Positions 1 through 28,745 of a stretch of DNA of 64,000 nt are shown piece after piece. Source of the stretch: Varanus komodoensis (Eukaryota > Chordata > Lepidosauria > Squamata > Varanidae); assembly GCF_004798865.1 (NCBI RefSeq), contig NW_025336481.1, positions 28,796,863 to 28,860,862 on the forward strand, read 5' to 3'. The position numbers were made by a program, and so were the translations under genes. The notes beneath the pieces were generated by a model that was not told the origin of the DNA, did not search any database, and was given only the letters and a program-made list of their open reading frames with translations. Positions within the stretch are counted from its first letter, which is position 1, and each line of letters opens with the position of its first letter.

Positions 1-582
1 TCAGCCAAAACATCCTAAATAATACCAGGTTTTCAACCCTGCCTTAGAATATGGTAACAGGGCAAGCAACTGTAGAGAATACTTTTTCTCTAACAGCCCA
101 GTGCATATTGATACATGGATATCTAATGATAACTTAGCACTTACATCTATATATCAGCTTTATAATTACATTTTTAATCGCTGGTTGTCAAACAGGGAAT
201 TCCTGGGAAAAATCCATATGCAAACCCAAAAACCATTGTCCTTATATAATGTATTATTGTGCATCTTTTGCCAGAGGTACTATGAGAAAACAGTTATTAT
301 AATCCCCTGACATTCTTGCAGTTTTCAGTGGTCCCCTCCACACGTGGTGCCTGCAGCCTCACTTAGGACCATCTTCTGCAAAATTCTCTGACATAGCTAT
401 GGGCTGAGTGTGAAAGAAGAAGCCACATGGATGCCAGGGCTGATCTTGTTACTGTTTCCCATTGAATTGCCCTTGACCGTATGACTGATATTTCTGATTT
501 ATTTCTATTATTCTATTGATGTATTATAATGTTAATAATTTTATCTGTTTTTAATGAAATAATTCCCAAACATTTTAGGGAA

Positions 583-620
583 TGGTCTGATCCAGCATGG
601 CTCTTCTTATGTACTTAACT
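583..620 (+). repeat. LINE tail fragment
   Basis: AATGGTCTGATCCAGCATGG and CTCTTCTTATGTACTTA form the terminal wording of the repeat also seen at 23095-23365. Confidence 0.6.
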
Positions 621-3600
621 CTTTCTTGTGTAGATTGGAAGGCCTTCAAGATTCCATCCTCTTCACAGCTGAATTGGAAAGTAACATGGTGATTACCCAC
701 CTCCAAGTCACACCTGGGTCGCAAAAAGTGCAAAAAGGAACATGTCAAAGGGTGCGGAGGAGAAAAAGATGGGTCTGAGGGCTCATGCTGATTTCTACCA
801 GTGTCCCATCCGCCTTTCCCTCCCATCCTTGGTCTTTTACCTAGACTGAAGGTGGCCATCAAGATAAATGCAGGGCAAGAGGTGCTCTGATGATTTACAG
901 CCATTTAGTTAATAAACTGGGAACTTGGCCAGCTACTTCACAGTATAGATAAGCCTTGCAGTAAACAGTCAGTGAAGGCTGTCTTGGCATTACTGGTATA
1001 AAGTGTTCCAGTGAGATTGCACAGGATGTTCAGAGTCTGTTGCAGACTAAGTCTGTAGGAGGATTAATACAGCAGGGCAACTGTGACCTGATAGGTGTAA
1101 CTTAAACATGGTGGGATGACTCCCATGCCTGAAATTCAGCAACTTATTTAACAGAACTTATTCAACAACACAAGGAACAGAATGAGGGGAGGAGTCACAG
1201 TATATGTTAAAGATACATATCTCTGCAGAGTAATAGAAGCGGATGAGCGAAGTAGCCCCACTGAAGGCAACCGGATTAAAATGAATAGAACGAAAAATAA
1301 CAGAAACTAAGTGGTCAGAATCTATTACCTCCCATCCAATCAAGGAGAAGACAAAGATGAAACTAAGTAAAGTAAATGGACAGTGTTGATGCCACCAATT
1401 ACCTAAGACTGAAACCAGTGGCCTTATTGGACTCTTCCAAGTCTACTATTTCATGATTATATAATTCCCGGTCAGTCTGAGAATCAAGAGAGGTTCTCTG
1501 TTCAGGTTTGTTCCACAGTAATTCACCAGAGTCTAGTCAAAACAAGAGGGCAAATAGTCAGGAACAAGGTCTAGGGCACCAGAGCAAAGTTGGACATTTT
1601 TCCCAACAGGTTTACTGGCAGTATTAGTCAGCCTTTTATCCAAGAACTCAGTGAAAATGGCCATGCTCTGCTCCCAGTGCCCACAAACACAAAGGCCTGG
1701 TGTACAACCTGGCACTCTGCTGGAGAGTGAAAATCTGTATGCTTTAAAAAAAAAAAGTGGCATTCATGAGGGCTGGGAGGTCTTCCTATCTCTGGCTCAG
1801 ATTCTGAGTCTTCCAGGGGAGAGAGAAGACTCCCCCCAGCCATTCACCCTTTGGGGGCTCAACCTCCTTAACCATTTCCAATGTGTTTTCCTCTTGTATT
1901 GCTATCTCTGCTGTCTCCTCAGACAGCAGGGCATCCCCATAACCAGGTGACATAAGCTCTTCCTCAAATGAGGACTCCCCAGGCAGAAACATGAAGGTGC
2001 TGCAGTGGTGGAGATCATCACCACTACATCTCATTCCTACCATTGGATGCTCATAAGCTCCAGTTTTAGAGGCTTATGTGCATCTGCCACAGGAGCATTG
2101 GATTGTGCCAGTCTACTTAAGACTGTGTCTTGAAGACTCCTTTGGTTGATGGACCAGAGCATTAGTTATTTAGAATATTTAGTTCTTAATCTAAGATTTA
2201 GATATTACTTGTTTAGAAGATGGGATGTGTGAAGCAGTGATATCGAATCTCATTGCTTTTGTGGGAGTTTTATAACTGAATAATATGATTGTGTGTGCTC
2301 ACTGTAAAGCATAGAGTGCAAATAATATATATTAACTCAGAAAAATATGGACGCATATGAAATATGGACGCATTTAAAATTTCAAGGGCTTTGTGGTTTA
2401 TAAATCAAATCAGTTTATAGTTCTTTTTATATATCTTATTAGATCCATGCTAAATTGCTGAGTTTTTAGGGTGTGATTTTGAAAAATGCAATTAGAATTA
2501 AAATAAGGATTTTTATATGCCATCATTTAATCGTTCTAACACTTTCAAGTATGGATTTTCAGTGTATTTTACAAATTTAAGATGGAAGCTTAATTATGAT
2601 TTTATCATGTAAAATATGCTGTTAAATTCCTACAAACAAACTGCATGATTCATTTGGGTGATCATATAATTTAGATGAGTATGTAGCTGTGATTTTCAAA
2701 AGCTATAATTCATAGCTGGGAGCATCTTCAGTAGTAGTCTGGTTTTGGAAAGTTTAATGTTAGGATGGGATATCATTGGCCCAGTTTCTCCTTATCCAGA
2801 ACCATACATCTTTTTTCCCCAAGAAAATTCCACATTCCTCTGCTTTTTTTCTCCCATATCACTTGCACAACAAACTATAGAAACAGACAAGGAAAACAAG
2901 AAGTATGACAATCAGCTGCCAGTCCTAATATTCCATGGAAGTATTAAATATTTGTGCCGTTCAGTTGTGTTAACTTTGTGGGTCTTAGGCTCTGGGAAGT
3001 CACAAGCTTTCATTACTTCACGTCATTTTTATACCGCTCGATATTGCAAGATCTCGGGATGGTTCACATCAATTAAATGGAAATGAAACTGCCTGAACTT
3101 CCATACTTGTGCCACAACCCACATGTGTTGGCTGAATTTATTCAGAGAGCCAAGGGCCACCTAAAATTTGGAATTGGGATGAATGCTTCACCAAGTATGA
3201 TGACTTTATCAGGTCACTTAAAAAACTTTGAACACCTGTAGGTATATGATGTGACCAAGGGTTAAAAGAAGTCTGATTTTTCATTTGTTTCTTCAGCAAT
3301 TCCTATGGATAAAGCATCCCACAAATTAGCAGCACCATTCATATAAAGAAAGCACGAATCCTTTTCTTAGTGTCACTAGAAAAATTTAGCACACTGGCAT
3401 GGAGCAAATTCCTTCTGCTGAAAATGTATCAATAACTCTGGCAAGGATGGCCTCATATCTAAGCTAATAATACCTATGTGTCACTGCAGTGCAATTACTT
3501 GAGAGAATATAGATAGCCATTGCACTTCCCTTGCTTTTGCACAGTATGAAATTTGATGTTAATGCACAAACTCCACCTAATTCATTAGCATTGTTTTCAA

Positions 3601-4059
3601 ATGGTATACCAAACTTCCTGCAAATCAATCATGCCACGCTCCTGGGTACAGAATCTCACTACATGGGAGAGATTAACTGTTTCCTAAGGTGCATTTTTGC
3701 CACATCAAGGATTATCAGTGAGCTAATGGGGAGAGTTATGACAGCCATCATTCAGGTACATGTTGGAAAGGGAGCAACTAGGGAAAGGTCCTTTGGGAAA
3801 CCAGTAATTGAACAAAGCACCTTTTTTAGGCTGCAGAAGGATGTATGCCAACCCATGGGAAATCTACCCCTTTTCATAGGGTGCTAAAATGTGGCAGCAG
3901 CAACAAAGTAAATTACAATAATCTTCCATCTAGTCTGCAGAATCTTTTCCTTCATAAGACAGGGTTCTGAATGCTTTATACAGTCTGGTGTATAATTGCT
4001 TTGTTGTAAGATTACTGGGAATGGCAGGCTTCCTACAAGCCTCTCATCTATAATCTTCC

Positions 4060-5030
4060 ATGGGGAAGGTCATGGTGGATGTTCTACTTCTAATGTGCAT
4101 GATTGTAGATTTACAAGACTTGGGGCAGAAGAGACTTGAGGCATCAGAATGCAATGAGTTACAGCTTACATGCTGTTTCCCTTCCCTGGCTCTCACGTAT
4201 CTAGTAGTGCATTCACTTACATTTCCTGCCTGTGATTCTACTGTTCAATGCCGGGTTGAACTTCAATAAGATTACCCATATTCACAATTGCAGATGAAAA
4301 TGCTAATCTGGGAAGAATCCACACTGCAGCTGGGAATCTGAGGGATTCCAGGGGCTTGGCTCTCTGGATTCCACTCTGCTTTGCTGCAGCCCTGAGCCCA
4401 AGTTCCTGGTAAGTGCACACAGCCTTCATGGAGCACTCACCAGGAGTGGAGCCACACACGATCACTTCCCAAACATTGTCCCTCTTCCATGCAATGCCCA
4501 GAAGCCATTTGTGCTCCTGTACCAGATGCTGCTCGGGCAACAGTTGCACAGGGTTCCATTCTTGGCTGACTCCACTCAGCCACTCAGCAGTGTCCCCCTT
4601 CCATGCCGCATGCAGCAGTGCATCTAACGTGGAAGACGGTTGCCTGTTGCACAACCTTTGTTCCACAGTCATTCTCAGACTTCCTCTCAGCTGGGCTCAC
4701 TGTCAAGACTGGGCCAGACACGACAGGAAGTCCACAAATACCGGAGGGACAGCTTCTGGTGAGCTTTGCGCCACTGTGATCAGTGAGTGAGCTGGGTGGG
4801 CTGACCTAGCTCAGCTTTGCCCACGTGGGTACTTGCTGCAGCTCCAAAATAGGCTGGAGGGCCAAGGAGGAGAGCATTGCTTGGCTTACAGAACCAAGAA
4901 GCCACTCTACCTTGAAGTGGGCCTGGAGGAATTGTACCTGGTGTTGGGCCAGATTGCCTGTGTAATGCCCACTCTTCAGCCAAGCAGCCTCTCTGACTAA
5001 GTTGATTGGGGACCATGGTGTAAGCAAAGG
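4060..5030. other. Moderately GC-rich segment of unknown origin
   Basis: Base composition is clearly richer in G/C than the flanks. The minus strand is open for 144 codons (4238-4672) and for 73-78 codons (4780-5027). The translations (for example LLHAAWKGDTAEWLSGVSQ) match no family I know. There are no clear terminal repeats. It could be an old insertion or a decayed coding piece; no function is proposed. Confidence 0.4.
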
Positions 5031-8000
5031 ATTTCAGTGATAAGCACCTACAGACTTATTTTCCTAAATTGGATTGTTCCTTGTTGCGGTGGGGCCTTTT
5101 TATTTTAATTTAGTGTTTAATTACAGTGGTTTGGCTTGTTCATTTTTACAAAAGAAGAAAAAGAAAAAAGAAAAAAAAAAGCCCTGTTTGCATTGTCATA
5201 TAAAAATGTTGCTTTAATGAGCCTAGTCATTAAATACATTTTTAAAAGATCAAAATTAAATTAATTGCATTAAGCTGTGTGTAATTACTAACCACCTACA
5301 TCTCTCTTACTCTTACTGATGAATTAATCCATTAGCATAGCCACTGAGGGTATATGCTTTTGTTTAGCCCTCAAGAACACTCATTACCTAACAATTCTTG
5401 CTTTTTGTCAATTGCATATTACTGGCAAAAGCCTGTTTTGACATGAAATGTGTATTCATTTCTTGTTTGTGTCAGAACTAATTAGAAATCATATGTTACT
5501 AGCGCTCTGGCTTGACATATAACCCTGACCAATAAAGTATGTATTGTATGCAGCTGCCATAGCACCCCAGCTCCCCTCCAAAAAGAAAAGGAAAGGAAAA
5601 AGGTGAGATCAAATGATCTTGATGAAGCAAGCTCTGTCCCTTTGAGATTGGGTAAATATGTTTGGTTTTACTGCAGCAAATCATGATAGTTCAGGTTTTC
5701 ACATCTTTGTGACTCAGCTAATAACAAGTATTCAGTGCCTTACAAAAGTTACAAGAAGAAACATACTCTTTAATAAATATTTACCTTTGTGTCTTCTAGA
5801 AGCAACATAATCCTTAATCCAGTAAGATAATACTATTTTGCAGAACTACTTCAAATGCCCATTTAGTCCCGCAAATTTTTCCTGGCAGAGTGATCAGCCA
5901 GAGAATGTCACAAAGAGGGTATAATGGAGATACATGTCAGATACAGCTCCTCTGTATATGGTGGTTCTGTTGCAAGGTGAATTATCCCTGGTTGCTGCTG
6001 CGTGCCATAACTTCTGTCTTTGAGGGGTTATTCTTGCAATAAGATCTCCCTTCACATGCAGCACATCTCTCACTATCTCATGCATTCCCATGGAGAACAT
6101 AAAATGTGACTCAGGGACAAGCTACATGTATTCATGTGATTTAGCCTTCTGTGACTGATATTTGCAAAATATGAATTAACCTGCATATGCGGGCAGGTGC
6201 CCAGTCAGACTGGGACGCATTTGCTTGTGCTCTGGTCCTGATCCAAGAAATTCCCCAAGCCCATCAAACAGCCCAGTGCTTAATATTCACCATCAGAGCC
6301 AAGAAATGTGCTTCTGAGGTTTAACTGAGGAAACCTGCACTCGGAAGTCATTTCTGTATACACAGAAGGCCTGCTTAATACATTTTATTTTCCAAAACAG
6401 TGGGTTGTATCCCAGTTTGTTCAGTCTTCATGGAAAAGCAGTAGGTATATCAATAAAGACATGATTTGGGATGCAGTAAATGGGGAGATGAACTGTCTCT
6501 AAATAAGGAGCCACCTCACTGATGCATATGCAGCTATTATCTTGGCATTTAACATAATGGTTTGGAGAGCCAATGTTGCAAATATTGTTAATGGTAGAGA
6601 CGGTGACTGTATGTGGTCTTATGTGTTGGCAAAGTCTTGTTCTCTTGTAATTGTAATCCATTTTGTGCATTCTACATTCAGTTCCTTCCATTCAAGATTA
6701 AACAGCAATATTTTTAACTGGGAAATACAGTAGCCATTTCTGTTGTTCATTCAATGCTATCTCAAATGCATTAACTTTGTACAGGGCTGTATATTTGGCT
6801 TAGTGAGAGATAGAGAAGGAGGTCAGTTTTACAAATAGTAATTACCATATTTACTATGCTGCTTCTTTAATTTTTTACTCTATCATATGATTTATTTTAT
6901 GAATTGACATATATTCATTAATATTTGTGTGCTTTTCTTTTCCATCCATCTCTCTTCATCTCATGAAAAGCACATCTGGGTAAGTTAAACCACAATGGTT
7001 GCTGATCATATTCATTTTCAGCACCATGTTTGAATTTCTTCTTTTATTTCCTCCTCTTATTATTTGTTTTCTTCTTTATATAACCATTTTAATTTACAGA
7101 ATGAGAATTGAACCAAACCTGATTTTTCAAATATTCTGAACCAGGCAACATTTGAGATCTTTCCAAGTTTTACATTTTGTTATTAGTCTATGCATATACT
7201 ATTTTAAATGAACTAAGTGAAGTTCTATAAACTTTGCTGTACCTCTGGGGCATGGATATCATATTTCATTCATTTTTTTCATTCACTTGTTCTATATGAA
7301 TTATGTATAGAACAACAATATTTTATATTGATTTTTCTACTCTTAGTTTCAATTCTTACCAGTTTAATTAATTTGCATCACTGAAGTTATATTTTTATTG
7401 CTCTTCTTAATTTGGCTAAAATGAATTGGGCTACATTGCTGTACCCACTTACTTGTTAGTAAGTGCCAATGAAATAAACAGGACTTCATACTGTTTATCA
7501 TTACGTACAGCATTGCCCTCATAAAATGCTTACTCTGATAAACTTTCAGAAAATATAGTGAGAGAACCAATGTCCTTGCGAAACCTCCAGGAAAGGTATG
7601 AAGAATTTTGTTTTAATATATATGAACTTCAGCACCTGCACAAGAAAACAGTAGGCTTATGAAAGCCTTTTTGGTAAATGAAGATATTAATTTATGATTT
7701 TATGTTAAATCTTATATTATGTGACAATCAAATATGGATTCAATGTGGTTTAATACACCTGAAAACTCCAGGAGTCTGTAACTGTAACTGACAAACTTAC
7801 TATAACATAGCAAGACTATGTATTATGTCAGGTAGTTGATTGATTCTGGTGGTAGTTGTATTTTTCTCATAATTCAAGGTTCTGGTCCCTGCTTATGGCT
7901 ACTCAGCATTCCAAACCCTTTCCCAGTATATTCTTTTCAAAAGCTATAATTTTCACTACCTTGAGGTACATGTATTCAAACACAGCAATTACAGCATTAT

Positions 8001-8204
8001 TTAAGCAAGCTGTGCTTTTATTTTAAAAACTTGAGAAGCCTTTCATTCCTTTTCTATCTAAAACCTTTTATATTCATATTTTTCTTAGGCCTGGGTATTG
8101 TTTTTTCATTCCACCAGAAATTTTCTTTAGAGTTTATGTAGAAATAGATTCCAGACAAGTGATAAATCACCCTTGCCACTGCTTCACCATCTGCCTGGTG
8201 CATG

Positions 8205-8296
8205 GAGTGATGTAACTTGGTGTCCTTCAACAGCAGGAGGCTGGACCTGATAGCCTTCCTGGCCCCTTCCAACTCTACTATTCTATGAGTCTATGA
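8205..8296 (+). repeat. CR1 LINE 3' end
   Basis: GGAGGCTGGACCTGATAGCC, CCTTCCAACTCTACTATTCT and ATGAGTCTATGA. The CCTTCCAACTCTA then repeated ATTCTATG-like end is diagnostic of CR1. Confidence 0.85.
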
Positions 8297-8545
8297 AAAT
8301 CAGTACCATGTAGTGGTTAGAGTATTGTTCTGATATGCAGGAGAGCTGGACTCTAGGCCCGACATAGTCGTGAACTCTATGGGTGGATCAGTCACCGACT
8401 CTGCCTAACCTACCTCACCGACTTGTTGTGATGGTAAAATGGAGACGAGCAATTTCTTGTGCACCACCTTGTGCTCCATGGGAAAAGAAAGGATGTAACA
8501 CATTTTTGGCAAAGCACATCAACATGAATGAATAAATGAATACCA
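8297..8545 (+). repeat. Sauria-type SINE, diverged
   Basis: It follows the CR1 end directly: CCATGTAGTGGTTAGAGTAT (A-box region), CCTAACCTACCTCACCGACT, TTGTTGTGATGGTAAAATGG, GTGCACCACCTTGTGCTCC, and an AATGAATAAATGAAT tail. Confidence 0.75.
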
Positions 8546-9349
8546 AGTTAGATACTTATCTAGGCACTCCATTTAAAAGATTACTTAACCCTAAATGCAA
8601 CTGTTTGATTTGCTTGTGTTTTGAGGACTCTTGGTGCTAAATAGGGAATTTTAATTGTCACCTGAATGAACTTGCTGAAGGAGTGAGAGTCACTCCTGAG
8701 GTGGAACAGAGCTGCACAAGGGCTAACTAACTTATACATAAGAACTTTTGCTGCTGGATTGTGTGCTGCTGGATTCACCTGCACTTTCGCAGTCAGAAGT
8801 TTTTTCTTGCATATCAAATGTGCGTCTCACCCTGCAATTTAAGCTAACTGAATTGATACTTTCTGCTATAACTTAGACTTTTTCTCTCAGAGCACTTATA
8901 AGAAAACAGATACGTTTTATTACAGAGTTCACATCCAGTGGGACTTCCTGTTTAGTTTTGCAGTGAATTGCATCTGTATAATGAGGTTAAAATGTTCATT
9001 TTATCTAATGGCGTAATGAGAGAATATGGCTGACAGTCCATAACATGGAAATTAAAGTCAGCATTTAAACACCTGGGTTCTCAAAGGAAACTCTGCATAT
9101 GATCCTTACGTCTCTTCTTCCCTGTTTCATTTTTTTATTGAATTTACACCACCTTTTTGTTAACTTATGCAGAGAATTGCTAGCAGGTCCTTTATTTAGT
9201 ACAGAATCTAGTACAGAATTGCACTATCAGTTGTATAGTGCAATTCTTTCATACAAGGAATTATGCATAGTAAGTAAATGAACTACATAAAGCAATGACT
9301 GAAATACAAAAGCCTCTAGAGAGGGGCTTGGTGACTTACTGGCCCCCCC

Positions 9350-9465
9350 ACATGTCTTGGTCTACAACTTCCACGATCCTTAATCAGCATAGGTAATATT
9401 TGAGGGACCATAGCAGTTACAGGCCAACATATCTGGAGTGCCACAAGTTGCCCATTCCTGCTTTA
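9350..9465. mobile_element. TTGGACTACAACTC-type MITE copy
   Basis: TTGGTCTACAACTTCCACGA, AGGGACCATAGCAGTTACA and CATATCTGGAGTGCCACAAG, then TTGCCCATTCCTGC. The order agrees with a palindromic squamate DNA element that both begins and ends in ACTACAACTCCCA-like words. Confidence 0.6.
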
Positions 9466-11966
9466 CAGGCTAATAAATACTGAGGGAAGCCGTCCTGTTG
9501 CTTGAATCATGCAGATAGAGTGGGCCCAAGACATTTTGCTATCTAAGGTGGAACAGCAAATGCTTTGACTCTGCCATCAAGGTGTGTAATACCCAAGGCT
9601 GTCCAAATTATTTTGGTACCTGAAAATCCTACAAGTGCTTCTCCCTTGGAGTAAAAGGACTCCCCTTCATTTGCTACCTTTTCACGACATGCAAAATCAG
9701 TTGTTTTGAGCAGGTGCCTCACTTTACCCTGGCAAACCATGACAAAATCATAGTCCACCAATTTCTAAAGAGCTTTGGATGAATTAGGAGACAGCCAGTT
9801 ACCTCCGTTATCCCTCTACTGAGACAGGCAAAGACTTGCGTTTTTAATAGCACCAAGTCATATTTGGTAGGTAGGTTTGATTTATAATCCCAGGCTGAGT
9901 GTAATTTGTTTGCTGAGACCCAGTTTCTATGTAATTCTTCTCATTTACTCCTGTAGGTATCCCACACATGTCTTCTCACATTTAAATGATTCACTGTGCC
10001 CACTGGCCTCCAACTCATGTAGCATTGGCATTCCAGCCATCTGCAGCCCAGGTGCATGCTGCTGGCATGCTACCACTAGAATCTGTGGTAGCATGCCAGT
10101 GACTAGATGCATGCCTGCTGGTGTGCATGGGAAATGCATTTACATGTACTGAGTCGTGCTGGACACTCACACAGTTCATTGCTTTCCTGGTGACCCCATG
10201 CTACATAGGACTTGCATCTCTCAGAATGCCATAAATGAAAATTTCAGGTGATTTTCCATTTATGAACTTGCCAGCTCAATTCTGCTGTGCTTCAGAAGTG
10301 AAACTACATCAGGTACATATAGCCTTTGACCTCTCATTGTACCTTATTTATTTCTACCACTCCAATACTACTGTGATTTTTTTTTAAAGTGATGCCTAGT
10401 AGACTGGAAGAAAGCTTCAAGAAAGTAAATGCTGAGGAAGCCCATTTCTAGTATAACTGCTTACACAAACTAAAATGGAATATCATAAGTTTTCCCTCTA
10501 AGGAAAACTGGACACATTCAAAATAAAATAACAAATAGCAACTTGTTGACTTATTAAGAACCTTAATGCAATGCACCAGGAAGGTTTTCAAGCATATAGG
10601 TTCTTCTGTAGAATTTAATGAACAAATTACATTAGTAATTTTTGTTAGTGTTGGTTGGAAAACTTAAGTACCAAAAGAAAAACTTTGGTCTTGAGCTCTG
10701 TAGTTTGATTAATGAAGTTATCAGTGGTTTCAATGTCCAACTTCAAAACTGGTTTCATAAATTTAAAAGAAAGTCTTGTTATAAATATAGTTCTGTAAAT
10801 TCTTTACATCTGTGTAGACAGCCAGATTTTGGAAACTTTTCTTTTTTGATTAATGAAAATAATGTTCACTTATTCCTCTGTTTCCAAAGATCCTTTGCAC
10901 GTATAGAACATTGTGAAGGACAAACAGAAAAAATACAAGGAGGACAATTGACAGCCTTGTTGCAGCTTGCCTGCAAGTTCTGGGCCATGTCAATTGCAAG
11001 CTATTCAAATGACAAAATGTTACTTTGTATGGAAATCTTTTTCCAGGATGTCAGGAACTTCCTTGCCTGAGGCATTGGCATCTGCAGCCCTTGACTGATG
11101 AGGCCCAAATTTAGCTACATTTTTGGAAAGGACCTAACAGGCAGTAGACTTCACAGCTGATTTGTTAGCCAAGATGTAAAAATCTAGTTGGTCTGAAAAG
11201 ACATATGGAGCCCATGTCTCATTGTCCCCCATCACACTGCTTGGTTATTTTCTACTTCATGACTGCAGAAGTCATTGCTAACTGGGAGAGAAACAATTGT
11301 CTGACTTTTCCCAAATGTGTATAACAAGTGAGTAAGGATGAAATCCTATGACCCCTTGACATTGTTTGGAAGATCACGCAATTGTTCAGAGCCCTGGACC
11401 ATCCCCATCACAGGCAGTGCGGAAACAACCACATTGGGTGCCTGCTGCAAGGAGCACCAGTGCTCCTTCAAAGGCATGTCGCCTGGTAAGAAAGGGAAGA
11501 AGTTGGGTCTGTGGACTTACACTGCCCCCGCAGCCTTCCTTCCCCTTTTCCAGTGCTTTATCTAGATGGCCAAGGAACCCACGTTGGCAAAGATTGCCAC
11601 CACCGTGCTTCATTCAGGGCATAGGAATGGGGTTGCAATTTCAATGGGGTTGTGGCCTGACAGTGGTTTCTTGTTCTAGCTCAAGAAGTGATGGAAAATC
11701 AGAAAAATTGGTTTGTTGTTGTTATAAGTGCATGGCAAGATAAAATGAATTTATAGAGAGCAAGAAAATGCTTGACCCAGGAAGAGAAATATTCTCATGA
11801 ACAAAAATAACACTTTTTCTAAGGTCTGAAGTGTTCAGCGAGCATAACAGACAATGAAGGCTGACGTGCCGTATCGATGATAGAGCGTACTGCAACATTA
11901 TTGTGGCCAAGCACAATTCCTGTCTGTGGTGTTTCTCAGTTTTAACAGATTCTGATGTACTTGTAG

Positions 11967-27282
<15,316 letters not shown>

Positions 27283-28674
27283 CAAGGCTAGCATGGAAAA
27301 GAGCTCTGAGCTGACCTAATGTGAGTATTTAAGCATGGACTATGAAAGCTGCATTACTTAGTAAGAATAACATCCAAGTAATAATTGCAGTGGGTGTGGG
27401 ATTCTCCTGTGGGCTCAAGACATTTGAATTCGTAAGACTAGTTTTCTCGATGACAGTAAACCTACATCTGGGCTGTACCACTTGAGAGTGCAACTGGAGG
27501 TTCATCTGATGAAATGGTTCTCCACCCAAAAATATTCTCCCACACAGAAACCAGCTCTCAATAAGAGCTCCAGCCCAACCTTCTCCCAGATGTCAAGTTT
27601 CTATGTGGAGTAAGCCCCAACTGCAATCCGAAACAGCAGAGTCTAGACACAAGTTTACTATCTCAAGGAGAACAACTTGTACCAATAAGCAAGTAAATGG
27701 CAGTTCTTTCAGCTCCCTGCTTTAATTGCTGCCATCTCTTCTGCAGGTTGTTTGGCATATACAGACAGTGCAAATCTAACTTCCACAAAGTATATTCACA
27801 CAGCCCTGTTGCCATTCTGTGATCACAGTAACTGGTGAAAGAGAACAGGATAAACATCAACCGCACACCAGTAGCATCCACAGGATTGAATGCAGGTGGT
27901 CAAAGGGCTAAAAGAAAGCAGCTGTCTCTTAAGGCTGGCTTCATCTAGCATCCCACACCCATCCAAGCTGTGATCTGACCATTTTTGATACTACCTGTAT
28001 TCATATGACAGGTATTGCTACTTCCAATAATTTCTTTTCCCTGTGCCTTTAGAATATCAAAATACAGGATAGGTTTGGAAGCAAACCTGTATTTTTGTTA
28101 GGCTTCACACCAAAGATTGCCCAGTCTGCTGCTATTACTACATGCCCTTAGCCACTGCTGGAGAATCAGAAAATAGTAGAAAATACAAGCCACAGGATCT
28201 GGGGCAAAACTGTGGGTTGATTCCAGACTTAGAGCAGACCCACTGAAATCAGTGGAACAGAGTAGTCATGGTTACATTGATTTTAATGGCCCTGCTTGAT
28301 GCATAAAATAAGTCTGGAGTTAACTGTTTTGTTTTTTTCTTTTATACCTTTCACACAAAAGTTGTTAAGTGAAATTTGGAAGAATTACTCCAAGTGGTAA
28401 ACAAGAAGGTTCCATGGCTGACCTTATGAAAAGCTCCTTGTTCATTAAGTGGTAACAACATTAATTTACAGACCAATGCTATCATCAAACCTCATGTTTT
28501 CCAACATTCTTCTTAAAGAACAATACTAAAATATATATTCAACCAACTACCCTTCTTACAAAAAGTAACCTGGGTATTTTTTTTAATAAACTCAGCACTG
28601 CACAGAAGTGGCACACAACTAGGAAACAATGCCCTTTCATTTCACATTCTTTCCATTATCCTTTTCTCAACTGG

Positions 28675-28745
28675 AATGTTGACAGCACAATCTTTTACAT
28701 TCTACTCAGGAGTCCCACTGAAATCAATTACTCCCAGGTAAGTAT
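28675..28745 (+). repeat. Dispersed squamate repeat fragment
   Basis: CACAATCTTTTACATTCTAC is followed by CTCAGGAGTCCCACTGAAAT and TACTCCCAGGTAAGT, the same wording as at 17665 and 55828. Another partial copy is at 28215-28262. Confidence 0.5.

Larger units (their letters stand above)
1..11966 (+). other. PPFIA2: Upstream PPFIA2 intron sequence
   Basis: 12 kb with no liprin exon recognised, so it is taken as one intron (or part of one). It holds a LINE tail at 583-620, a moderately GC-rich segment at about 4060-5030, an AT-rich homeobox-site-rich stretch at 5100-5480, a CR1 end and SINE at 8205-8545, a MITE copy at 9350-9465 and two strong short hairpins at 9215-9247 and 10062-10099. Exons before the [10 protein letters not shown] exon (RLFGKKEKG type) were looked for and not seen. 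Confidence 0.75.

Noticed and set aside
1158-1350. Plus-strand wording like GGVTVYVKDTYL, recalling LINE endonuclease
   Set aside because: Too short and not in a sustained frame; no adjoining LINE parts recognised.
10642-11070. 142-codon open frame upstream of the SAM1 exon
   Set aside because: The translation has no family wording, mixes Cys, Phe and Lys as random AT-rich frames do, and lacks splice or promoter support.
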